DNA of 64,000 nt from Pipra filicauda (lineage: Eukaryota; Chordata; Aves; Passeriformes; Pipridae): the NCBI RefSeq assembly GCF_003945595.2, contig NW_024104520.1, positions 2,637,501 through 2,701,500 of the forward strand, in the 5' to 3' direction. The notes beneath the pieces are model-generated. The model had not been told where the DNA came from, ran no database searches, and worked only from the letters and a program-made list of their open reading frames with translations. Shown here one piece after another: positions 13,408 through 24,342 of this stretch; within the stretch, counting starts at the first letter, position 1, and each line of letters opens with the position of its first letter. Made by a program: the position numbers and the translations under genes.

Positions 13408-14972
13408 ACAGAGAAGAAAGAGATAAAAATACATAACTAAATATCTTGTCGGTGATATTCCCATACTATAAGGGGCAAGATTAAAATGCAAAAGAGTAAG
13501 CAAAAAGAATTTGAAATTCATTTACATTGACCCTCTTATAGGTCTTTCATAAACATTTTCTGTCTTTCATCTGTTCAGCCACTGCTGCATAACATCCCCA
13601 TAACTTCAGTGAGTTATTTCAGAAACATATTTTTTCTGACACATACTGCCTCAGGCTTCTCCTGAAAACATCATTCTTCAGATTTTGGCAATCACTTAGT
13701 GTCCATCATTCTTTGCTATCCTTCCAGTCTTTCTTTTTGCCTTTTGACTACTTCCCAGGCAGCTGTTCTCATTGTCTGCTATTAAATTTGTCTCCATTTG
13801 GAAAAATGCATCAAGTTTGCAATATCAGTCCATTTCCAGCTCACTGCCATCCTTTGTTTGCAACAGTAAGTCTCACTGTCTACAAAATGCAAGAAATAAT
13901 TTGTGACTCATTCATGTAGTATTTGTCAACTTTTCTTCTTAGAACATTTGTCTGATAGATCTTTTCCTCAAGGCAAATGTAAACTCCATGTGTTCAAGAT
14001 CAGAGGAAAATAATGTAATCACAAATTTGAAGAATAATTTGCAGATGGAATGTATTAATTAAAGAAGGAATTTAGGTTGAGTTGTAAGCAAAAGCTTTAA
14101 GACTTTTACTGGATATAAAAATCAATCCTTCACACATTTAAGATCTCCAGAACAGAAACGGGCAAAGCTTGGCTGTTCATTAAAATCATGGCTAGACAGA
14201 GCATAGCATGGTTTGTTGAAATGCAATGCTCAGTCATGCGAGTGAAAAATTGATAGTATCTCATCTTTATATGTGAGAATGAAATGTCTCCAAAGACAGA
14301 GAGAAACAATATCTCTGCAATTATTCAGAACCACATTTCTGTTCTTGCAGCAGCAGGAATCACAGCTTTGTGTACTTCAACAACAGCCTGTCAATATATT
14401 CATCAGTATGTAGTAGTGGTTATATCCTACTCTCATTATCGTCTCTATTCTCAGGTACAGTGTGATATACAAGGGAGGAAAGACTGAATGACTAGCTTTT
14501 ATTTGTTTAGAGTAATTAACTGGATGATCTAAACTACACCCTGGTGTTAGTGGTTCAGTTACTCCTAGGAATTCATTTGTACAGCACTTCAAAAAACTCT
14601 GAGCTTGAACGTTAAACACTGGTGGAACAGACCAGTCAGTCTTCTAGTTAGTCTTAGTTGTCTTTGTCCAGGAAGAAAAAATTATTCACTTTGACAGGAT
14701 GAAAAGGTGGACTTGTATTTTTCTTTCTCTCAAATGGAAAAACAAAGTCTCCAAAAAAGCCGATACTCCGTTGCCTTGGATAATGCTTGTTTTTTCTTGT
14801 CAAATTGTTAAAGTGTTTTTCCTCCCTGTTTATTTATGTCTGCTTTTTCTCTTGTTCTGAATAGTCGATACAATGCAATCATTTCATACAACTCAGACCA
14901 AATAAATAATCTAGACTGCCAGATGCTGGAGTGGAAATGGAAGAAAAATGCCTTTAAAGTGCAATCCTATCT

Positions 14973-14989
14973 ATTCTGTGATTCTGTGA
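14973..14989 (+). mobile_element. Bare CR1 3' tail (two octamers)
   Basis: ATTCTGTGATTCTGTGA matches the CR1 terminal octamer repeat with no CR1 body recognised upstream. It may be an extremely 5'-truncated insertion, or chance. Confidence 0.35.
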
Positions 14990-16340
14990 CATGTCCGTGT
15001 TACTGAGATTAGAAATTATTGCTGAATAAGAAGTGCTGCTGGATTTAGCTTTCTCTATCTAGTTTTCTAAATAGAGCCCTGACACAGGTACTAAAGATCC
15101 CCCATCTTGTGAAATGGGGAGAGTTAGGTGCCTTCAAATAAGATTAGAAAAACTCTTCACTCTAAGGCTGAGCCACATATATCTAGTCAATACTCGGTTA
15201 GTTCTGAAGTGTTCTCTGAAGTCTTTCATCTGACTTAGGACTCCAGGCAGACATTTCTTTTCATTTGAATTAAAGAATCCACTTCTGCAGATAACTGTGA
15301 ACAACATTCCATTTTCTTAAATGCACTTTGTATAGAAAATGTTCCAATGGCTAGAGAATTACACAAAAGTAGAAGCATTAGACTGTTTTTAATAACTTCT
15401 AGGATAGTACCAACCCACTCTTTTGCTCAAGTTATGCTATTGCATAGCTTTGAATCATAAGATAAGGAAGTGAGAATTTTTTAAGCATTACTTATTTATC
15501 CATCTTTTATTAAACAGTTGTTTAATAAATTCCTCTTTCTGAAACAGAGAAATGTCACCTACCTCCATTTAACTAGTCCTTTTCTTCTTCCTTTCCCCTC
15601 CCTTCATGCTATCCTTCACTCTATCAGATTCATTTTTGACCAGCTTTCTGTTGCCTTATGCTAACGACGAAATGAGGGAGTTAAAATTACAAAAATTTGG
15701 TTGCAACGAAAGCTAATGGCAGTAATCTTCTGGTTTCACAAGATTTACTTATTGCCAGGGGAATTGTTTCAGCATCCATGGAGGAGGAGAAGCTTTCTAC
15801 ATCTGGACTGTTAGCATTTTAAACTTTCCAGAAATTTTAAATCTTTTCTTGGGAGAAATCAACCCTGAAATAAATTGTTAACAGAAAAAATGTGAATAAA
15901 CTTGTTTGGAGTAAATAGAAAGAAAAAAAGAACTGGTTGTGCAAAGTTTTATTGCTAATTAGTGATTCATAATCTTAGGTTCAGTGGCTATTGAAGTGTT
16001 AATTAAAGTGCAACTACCTGAGATAGTTTATAGAATTTGAAGAGTTGAATCAAAAATATTTTCTTTAGTAATTTTGTTTCCTTTTTAATTTTTTCCCCCA
16101 TACAAATCACAAAGAATAACTTTTTCTAAAAATCCTTTGTTGTTATGATAATGGGAAAAAATTAGATTTTATATAAAAAAAAATTGCTGTAGAGCAAGTA
16201 AAATTATTAAAGTATTTTACAACCAACTATAAAACTGAGAGATCATTTCAGGAGCAGTTCTGGTGTAATTTGACACATTAAATCATCATGATAGTTCTAG
16301 AAAGGCCCTGAAGACATACTTATTTGAAGATAATAACAAC

Positions 16341-16378
16341 TGAAATGAAATGAAAAGAAATTAAATGAAATGAATAAA
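16341..16378. repeat. Degenerate (TGAAA)n pentamer repeat
   Basis: TGAAA / TAAATGAAA-like units follow each other in an A-rich block. Confidence 0.65.
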
Positions 16379-16952
16379 ACCTGAAATCAATAGTATTTTA
16401 TTTCCATTTTTCTGACTTATTTACAGAGTCATCACTTTTTAGATAAGCAGACTTGTTACTCAGTTGGAGTTTTTGGTGAGTTGTACACATACTCTTAAAA
16501 ATCAGCAAGATAATTGTAGTTTTGATTTGGTTAGTTAAACTTGAGCCTGGACAATGCTTAAAAGTATCTTGACCATGCTCAACAGAACATAAAGATGTCT
16601 TAAGAAACTATATCTGAGAAAAGTCTGTTTTGAATTAAAGAATGATATGTGAAAGGGATCTGAAGTATATCCAGTTGTTCTCAGTTAGAAGTGCTGATAT
16701 TCTGGCCTAAGAAGAGCACACTTTTACCACCCCCGCTTTCACAAAATATTGCCTTGGCATCCTGGAAGTCTTAGAGAAGTAGCTATCCTCATGGAAAATT
16801 TTCTGTTCTCTCTTACTCTAAGAATCTCTTAATTTCTGTAACACCATTTTCAAATAGGAAGCATCAGCAGACTTTATTCACTGGCAGGGAAGTGATTTCC
16901 CCACTGCACACACAGTGTGTCTGAGGGTGTGTAGTAGAGTGTAGGAGATAAA

Positions 16953-16974
16953 TACCAAGCTTTCTGGCTTGGTA
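16953..16974. repeat. Short perfect inverted repeat
   Basis: TACCAAGC and GCTTGGTA form 8-bp arms around a 6-base loop. No associated gene or transcript signal is visible. Confidence 0.7.
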
Positions 16975-17152
16975 CACTCAGAATACTGCCTGTATTCTAT
17001 TTTATTAATTCAATACATGTACTATAGTACATTCCTTATATAACTGTTTATATAGGCTTTATTGTTAACAATTTTTTCTTGTGTCGTTTGGATTAGGTCG
17101 GGAAAAAAATTGCTTAATTTAAAGTAATTTTTAAAAAACTTTCCAACTATTT

Positions 17153-17176
17153 TGTGTGTCTGTGTGTGTGTGTGTG
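17153..17176. repeat. (TG)n microsatellite
   Basis: Interrupted TG run with one TC interruption. Confidence 0.9.
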
Positions 17177-18591
17177 CCCGCACAAAACATAAGTAATAAT
17201 GAACTACTAGATATATGACTTTACATTTCTATTTTATTTGGTATCTTTGTAGTCATTAAGTTAGGTAGAGGAAAATAAATTCCATTCTAGACTGTATTTT
17301 TAGTTTCTTTCTAGCTTTTTGGGGAAAACTAACTTATGTTGGCTTCCAAATTGACACACATACCATGAAGCTACAGAATAAATGGTTCTTCGAATTTTGG
17401 GAAATTTGAGCAAACTCCGTCTGAGCTTACATAATTAAAAAAAATACCTCAAATGAATTGACTACCCTAATTTTTCTGTGTCCTCTACTTTAAAATGGCA
17501 CAAAACTGCTTTCACATAAATTGAACTACCTAAGAAATAATATACAAATAGTATTGGGAATATAAAAGTAAGAAAAATCAAATTTAGTGTTTTTATTTTT
17601 CCTCCTCCAGCCCTAATCTAAGTGTTCATGGTTATTGAACTCAGTGGGAACGTATTTAGGCATCAACCTAGCAAACCACTTAAACACACTTTATATTTTA
17701 TTTTAAATTATGTTTAGCATGTAGGACTGCTGCCTACTTGTTGATTTTCTTTCTTACAGTGTGTAATTTGTGATTCAACAGTTATAACTAATATTTCAAA
17801 TAAAATTTTTCTTAAATTTCATAAGTAAAAGTACTTCTGGGGTCAGCACCATTTTTCAACTGGGAATTTGAGATATGCACGCATAGAGTTGGGGATCAGA
17901 AAGGTCTTTGAGGCAGAAATTGCCAAAATATAAGAGAAAGTATTCATCAGGAACAGCTATACATGGTTGCAGACTGAGAAGGAAGAAAAAAAATCACTTT
18001 TAAAAAGGCATTATAAAATACATTATATTTATACATTTATATCAAAGTTTCATATATAGATGTACTTTTAATTTAAAAATACTTTGGGTATTTGTGTTAT
18101 ATATTCCAGGACAGTGCCCTGCAATGAATGCAGGCTTCACAAATGATCCGCCATGGTCACACCTCATATGTTTTTGGGATAGGAAAAAAAAATCTCTTCT
18201 GAGACAAGTAACTTGCTTTCTGCTAAGTGTTTTTGTTTATTTTCAAATTTATTTAACAAAACAGCTTGAAAGCTGTGTGTTTGAGAAGCTTACGTAGACT
18301 TCAGATTTTTGTGAATAAATCCCTATGCATCTAAAATGATTCAAATACTACACAACATAATTCAGTTATTTTTCACAAGAAGTAGAAAAATTCATGGCAT
18401 ATTAAGCTTATCAAAATAAACATATGGATATTGGCAGCCACTGAGGATTGCTAATATCACTTGGAATTGACTGCACTGCTATTTTTTCACATACAGCAAT
18501 TTGTGCCTGGAAGATATATCCATTTTATCAAGTAGGGGAAACATGTTGTCACTTTAACAAACAACTTTGTATACTACCACGTGTGTATGTG

Positions 18592-18614
18592 TATATATAT
18601 ATATATATATATAT
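18592..18614. repeat. (TA)n microsatellite
   Basis: About eleven TA units preceded by a GTGTGTATGTG stretch. Confidence 0.9.
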
Positions 18615-20650
18615 GCACATAATGTTTATCTATAAAGACAACTATCTCCAGTGTCTCAATGACTACTAAAAATGCTGGAGGCATACTGTAAACACTGCAG
18701 CTGTAGTTCATAGTGGTCATTCAGCAAGGGAAGACAAGTATGCCTGGGAAAATCCAAGGAAAGTGGAAAATATATAGTTTAAAATGTTTTCATTTGATTA
18801 ATTTTTTCCCCAGATTTCCAATAATTAAAGGAAATACAGAAATATAACTCTCAGAGGGAAAATTGCAAAAAAAGAGTAGCAGAAGGATCCTTGAAATAAA
18901 TATTTTTGTTTGTTTCTTTTGTTGCATGTGATCCTGGAATATTTCAGCAGAAGGTAAAACAGGTCTGATATAAATTAGAAGGGGGCAAGAGTAAAAAGTA
19001 GAAAATTTTATAAGGAGAAGAATTCAAAAGCAGAGTACAGGAAACATTGAGATAAAGTTTCAGCAGGTTGGCATGAGAACAGATTACTTTCATGTTTGCA
19101 ATTTTCCTATAATTTTTCTAGGGCTTCCTTATCTTTTATGGAATCTATTTTTGATCTTTCACTGAATTAATTTCTTTTGTGTGGGTACTAAATTAAACCA
19201 GTCATATAAATCATATGTTTTAGAAGAAAACATCTATAATATTAATTTCAAATAATGGAAATATTTATGTGTGTACTGCAGATTTGTCACTCAAAAAAAT
19301 GTCAGAAGGGAGCATAGGGAAAAGATGACTGTTCCTTGAGGTTGGTGAAAATAAATTTAATGAAAAACTGATATAAATCTTGGTGATGGATCCTTTGGTG
19401 TTTTAAAAGAAACAAAAAACCCAGTGCCTCCAGTGCCTCATGCTCAGAAAAGTGATATTTTTTAGGTACTTTATGAAAACATTGTTGACTTCATTATTTA
19501 GAGGGAGAAGTGGATAAATATCTCCGTATGTATCAAGACTTGCCCATGGCTTTGCATTATTTCCTTTAGTAAACAAGTTTATTTTGATCTTGGAAACCTC
19601 TTTCGGGATTTCTTTATCAGTAAATCTGTGGGAAGATATCATATACTCTGAAGATTTGGGAAGGAAGAATGATACTTGCCCTGGATCGTGCAGCTAGCAA
19701 ATTTGCTGGACGCCAGCAGAGGAGAGCAGAGCAATATACCACCGATACATGAAAGAGCTGGGATATTGTTCTGTTTCAGCTCCAAGAATTGTGGGTTGCA
19801 ATAATGAAGTCTGGAAACTATCAGCATACGAATCTTTATATAGAATGGATGTAATGTTTTTGAAGAATGAATAGCAGACTCAGACCAGTGTTGATTGTGG
19901 GCCTCTTGCATACCCAGCTTGACTTTGAAAAGCAGAGTCATGCTTGAGGAGTTGTACTATTCCAGGTAGTTGCCTGACATGTACTCCTCTCTTTTGGAGA
20001 ACTAACAGCATTTAACTGATTTGCACAGGGCTATACACTGGTAAATTAGTGTCAACATCTGAATATCTACTTATAAGCTTTTCTTAGCTTTTAAGTATGA
20101 AGATAAATGGCCCCACAGTTGTCAGACTGCATGTATTTGTTTTTAATTCAACTCTTTTCTAGTTTATTACTCTTCCAGCAGCTAAATTCACTCACTGCTA
20201 ACCTTCTGTTTCCCTGTAACTAACTTTATCTTTCTAACACTTGATTTATCACCAGTGTGAGAGTCTTGCTTTATACCAGGTATATTCATCTTTTCCAAGA
20301 CACAACAAATCCAGGCTTTTGCTATGTTTTACATAAACTTCTTTATGCCACTATATATTGCATGAATCTAAACTGTTCAGTGAAACTTTCATAATGCAAG
20401 CCATTATGAATACTTTGCCTAATGATAATTACTAGCTGCCTTTTAGCTTCATATTGTAAATTAATAGAATAGCAAAGGAACACATATGTATCAAATAGGA
20501 TTTTATCTTTTGTTCATTTTCAGTACTGACTTGCTCCATGTAATATTGTAAGAAATTGCCACAACAATTGACCCAGAAAATATACTCCTTCATCAGAATG
20601 TGATCATGATTACTATCACTCAATTACAGAATGATGTAAGTAGTGCCTGA

Positions 20651-20689
20651 CGCTTGAAGTACTGATACTTTCTGATACTTCAAGTAGCG
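20651..20689. repeat. Imperfect hairpin
   Basis: CGCTTGAAGTA (20651-20661) pairs with TACTTCAAG-TA-GCG (20676-20689), an 11-bp stem with a two-base bulge and a 14-base spacer. The spacer and arms also contain the short direct repeat CTGATACTT. Confidence 0.65.
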
Positions 20690-21117
20690 TTTAAAGCAAA
20701 CAGAAAAGGTTCAGCGAGACCTGACTTCCCAGAGCTGTTGTCATTTTGACATATTTCTTTGCAAAGAAAGCCTGACCTTATACACTATAGTTTCTATAAG
20801 ACATAGTTCAACAACTGTGTCAATGCGAACATGGAAGTAAACTGATATAGGTGTCTTTTCCTTAAAATGCAGATTGGAAGAAGAATAAAGATGTTAGTTT
20901 CTTACATTATCTGCGAAGATCTTGTCCGTGCACTGATCACAGCTCGCTGAGGTCTAGATGTTAGAATGTTAAACAAAAATAGTCTCCTGCTGTTTGGAAA
21001 CTGTGGTAATTATGACTTGGGGCATAATTGAAAGACCCAGTGAAAACAGAGGCTGAATTAGGAACAGTAGTCCAGAAAAGTCCTTAACTATGAACATGCT
21101 TTAATGTTAGCTTAATT

Positions 21118-21385
21118 GAAAGTATTCTACGTTTTCTCTTTTCTCCTTGGAGAGCCAGTCCACAGTGAAGATACCCACCTACTCCCCCCCCCACCTCATC
21201 TCCCTTCCCGCCTCCAGTATAATAAAGAACTAGAATATAGAAGTGATGCATAATGCAATTGCTCACCAACTTCTGACCAATGCCCAGCCAGTTCCCAAGC
21301 AGCAGCTCCCACTCAGCTTTCCTCCTTGTTCATATAACTAGGCATGACACCATATGATATGGAATTTTACCGTGATATCTTAGAT
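21118..21385 (+). mobile_element. ERVL-type LTR fragment
   Basis: Several blocks in order match the avian GGERVL-type LTR as I recall it: a C-run (21184-21192), an AATAA-rich stretch, GTGATGCATAATGCAATTGC, ACCAATGCCCAGCCAGTTCC, AAGCAGCAG, a TATA-like TTCATATAACT and GGCATGACACCATATGATAT. Both ends are eroded, so no terminal TG/CA or duplication can be assigned. The order indicates plus orientation. It lies about 100 bp before an unrelated solo LTR. Confidence 0.6.
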
Positions 21386-21487
21386 AAATATCTTGAGTGT
21401 ACCTGATGTTAGGTGTGGTAGCATTGTAATATTTGTCACTTGGTAGTGATCCAGAAGACTGAGCAAGAGTCACCCTTCTCTCCGTGG

Positions 21488-21981
21488 TATGGATGGCAGG
21501 AGTTCAGGAGACACCGCACAGACGATCAATATGATCAAAACGATGTTCAATTTATTATTTAAATGAGTTAGCTTTTATACAGTTAGATTTTTCCAGGTAC
21601 ATGATTACAACAAGGTGATTGGGTAGCTCAGTCTGTGCACTCATCTCATGCCTTCAGTTCATTGGTTCTGGTGCTCTGTCCACGCGGCCGGACATCATAC
21701 ATGCCACCCCAAGTCCTTCCTATAGATCCGCCTTTAGGGATTTTCCCGAGATTTTGCAGGTGTTTCTTTATCTCTAGTTTCCCAAAAATTTCAGCTATAA
21801 ACACAGGATTTTCTCATACCTTATAACTATAAACATATAGCTAACAAGTATAAACATTGCATAGTTTCACACAATCTGCAAGTATAAACACACAGTTTGC
21901 AACCTCCAAAGTCATGTCAAGCAAGGCCTAGTGCTTCTTAAAAATATGGATTGTTCACAATGTGTCCATTTTCCTGCCACA
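21488..21981 (-). mobile_element. Solo LTR with 6-bp target-site duplication
   Basis: The 494-bp insert is flanked by perfect CCGTGG copies (21482-21487 and 21982-21987). Read on the minus strand it starts TGTGGCAGG and ends GCCATCCATA; the terminal TA is best explained as a CA with one transition, since the other end is TGTGG. The minus strand has a TATA box (TATAAAAG, about 21572-21579) and AATAAA about 30 bp further on (about 21548), leaving a short U5, a compact ERVK/alpharetrovirus-like layout. A 6-bp duplication also fits that group. No internal retroviral sequence adjoins it, so it is a solo LTR formed by recombination. Confidence 0.75.
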
Positions 21982-21987
21982 CCGTGG

Positions 21988-22413
21988 TGGAAAGCTTTCT
22001 CCTGGAATGCTTAGAACTCTAGTACTTACAGTCCCAGACACTAGCATCAGAAGGCATTGAATGTTGGATTGCTCAGCTTGCAAAATGATTTCACTTGTTA
22101 TCAAGTGACCTTAAGGTTTTCTTCACTGGTTTAACTTGAATGCTATGAAGCCTGCATTCAAATGTGTCTGTGGCAGCCATGACGAGAAAAAATTGCAACT
22201 TCTTCAAGATAAAAAGTTCAAACTGTGATGACTGTACCTTTTAACTCCATAACTGATTTTTACCCTGATCTCCATGATCCTGTTAGCTTCACCATGTTGA
22301 AGAGATCATGACATTTTCCAAAGCACCTGGGGGAAGCATTTCCTTTTGGTTCATTGACTAAGCTGTTCTCTGGGACAGCAATGTCACCCAGCTGTGTCTA
22401 GTCATTTTATGCT
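21988..22413. other. Unique sequence between repeats
   Basis: No gene or repeat was recognised in this interval. Confidence 0.45.
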
Positions 22414-22477
22414 TCATAGAATGGGTAAGGTTGGAAGGGACCACTGGAGGTCATCTAGTCTGACTGCTTAAGTAGTT
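22414..22477 (-). mobile_element. Very short CR1 3' end
   Basis: The minus strand reads CTACTTAAGCAG, AGACTAGATGACCTCCAGTG, GTCCCTTCCAACC, CATTCTATGAA: the last approximately 60 bp of CR1, lacking any ORF2. It is a strongly 5'-truncated copy. Confidence 0.8.
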
Positions 22478-23670
22478 ACAATTAAGGTCATAGTGTTCTT
22501 TACTCCTTTGTACTAGTACATTAATATTTTTTACTGTTTTAAATAAAACCCCAAAACCACCTAGGATTAAAAGCAAGTGCACATAGGAGACGAGGATTTA
22601 CCGCTTCTTTTGAAATAAAATTTATGTAGAACTGTGAAAAGAGCTTATGAAAAACAGAATGGATGTTATAATATAATGTATTTTTTTTCCCTTTTTGAAT
22701 TAGTTGTTACTCTTAAAATTTTAGCTATTTTTAGTAATGAATTAGGTTAAACTATACTTCTTTTGGATACTTGCTGCATGTGATCTTGGACTAACTAGAC
22801 AGCTTGCATGTCTTTCTCCAGATATGAAGGATAGTGGTTTTCCTTGGCGAGATTTTGGATAGGTACATTGCAGTAAATGGTTATCATACTAGATGCAAAA
22901 TAAGTAACCCTTCTGGGAAATGGTAATTTCTTGAATGAGAAGATTAAGAAGTCATACAAATTTTTTATTTTTGAGACAGAAAGAAAGAGAAAGAAATTAG
23001 ATAAAGTGGGGCAGAGAGACAAAGAGGAAAAAAATGCAAATTTGTAAGCTAGCTCCCACTTAACCACATTTGTATGCCCACTTTTGTCTGGAAAATAGAA
23101 CTTTGGTATGTAAATAGTCTACTTTGAGGCAACCTGTAAAATATAGAAACAAGTGCTGGGCGATGTACTCTCTGCCAGATTTATGAGATGTTTACATAAA
23201 ATAACTGGTGTCATACTTTAAAATTTAGGATGCGTTTACACAGTTAAAATGACAATGATTTTAAAATACAGCAATTGCTTGGCTTTGAGAAAGAAACAAT
23301 CTGAACAGAAACAGATAAAAAACTATTTTGCCTTACATGCTGTTGGAAAAGGGAGACTTTCTATTTCCTTATTTCTCTGTTTGAAAAATATTAAATTTAG
23401 GATGAATTATGAATGTAGATGGCTCAAAAACATGAAGCCATCTCTACCCCCAAGAGAAAACAGTAGCAACTTTAAGCTTTCTAGAAGAGCAACTGTTTTC
23501 TCATTATATTTATTCATAGAACAATAAGTTTTGACATGAGATCAGGACCTCTAGGCACTACTTTAATAGTTGCTTTTTGTTGCACTCTATATCATTAACT
23601 TCACTTAAGGTGAAATTTTAATGGTGTGATAAACACTTCAGGAAATTAATATTTATATGCTATTTGTGAT
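22478..23670. other. Unique sequence, no gene seen
   Basis: Short ORFs (22795-23067, 23249-23527) have no recognisable family; no repeat was identified. Confidence 0.45.
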
Positions 23671-24243
23671 CAGCAGGATGAGGGTAGTGATTGTCCACAT
23701 GTACTTGGCATTGGTGAGGCTGCACCTCAAATCCTGTGTTCAGTGTTGGGCCCCTCCCAACAAGAAAGACACTGAGGTGTTGAAGCGTGTCCAGAGAAGG
23801 GCAATGAAGCTGGTAACGGGTCTGTAGCACAAGTCCTGTGAGGAGAGGCTGATGGGGCTGAAGTTGTTTAGCCTGTTGAAAAGAAGGCTTAGGGGAGACT
23901 TATTGTTCGCTACAACTACCTGAAAGGAAATTGTAGAATGTTGCGGGTTAGTCTCTTCTCCCCAGCAACAAGTGATGGGACAAGAGGAAACGGCCTCAAG
24001 TTGTACCAGGGAAGATTTCAGTTGTATATTAGTGAAAATTTCTTTATCAGAAGTGTTATCAAGCATTGGAACAGGCTGTCTAGGGAAGTGGTTGAATCAC
24101 CATCCCTGGAAGTATTTAAAATATCCATAGATGTGGCATTTAGGGACATAGTTTGGGGATAGACTTGGCAGTGTTAGGTTAATGGTTGGACTTGATGATC
24201 TTAAAGGTCTTTTCTAATATAAATTATTCCATTCTGTGATTCT
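23671..24243 (+). mobile_element. CR1 LINE with intact 3' terminus
   Basis: It is truncated at the 5' end near the SRxRxVIVxxYLALVRxHL block, then keeps [39 protein letters not shown] and, in another frame, [20 protein letters not shown] close to the ORF2 stop. The 3' UTR (TGGACTTGATGATCTTAAAG) and the tail CCATTCTGTGATTCT are complete. The shift between frames marks indels, and one in-frame stop is visible after the [11 protein letters not shown] block. The 108- and 74-residue ORFs here are shadows or parts of it. Confidence 0.92.
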
Positions 24244-24335
24244 AAACATTCTACACAACAAACAGGTGTTCTTACTGTTTCATATTAGCTGGAATATTTT
24301 GCATACCTGCCGAATCATTGCTAATAATAGGTAAG

Positions 24336-24342
24336 AAATTCA
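24336..24342. repeat. Candidate TSD copy (left) of RTE element
   Basis: AAATTCA occurs here and at 25469-25475, immediately outside the inferred ends of the RTE insertion. At seven bases in AT-rich DNA this is suggestive, not proof. Confidence 0.45.

Larger units (their letters stand above)
11216..21094. other. Long unique AT-rich region, no gene seen
   Basis: Nearly 10 kb without a supported gene or long repeat. It contains the microsatellites, hairpin and bare CR1 tail listed separately. Short ORFs (for example 12757-13041, 19403-19941) show no recognisable family, and low-complexity runs explain the longest basic ones. Confidence 0.5.

Noticed and set aside
19403..19941. Two adjoining minus-strand ORFs (79 and 100 residues)
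   Set aside because: No family resemblance, different composition and no splice signals linking them.
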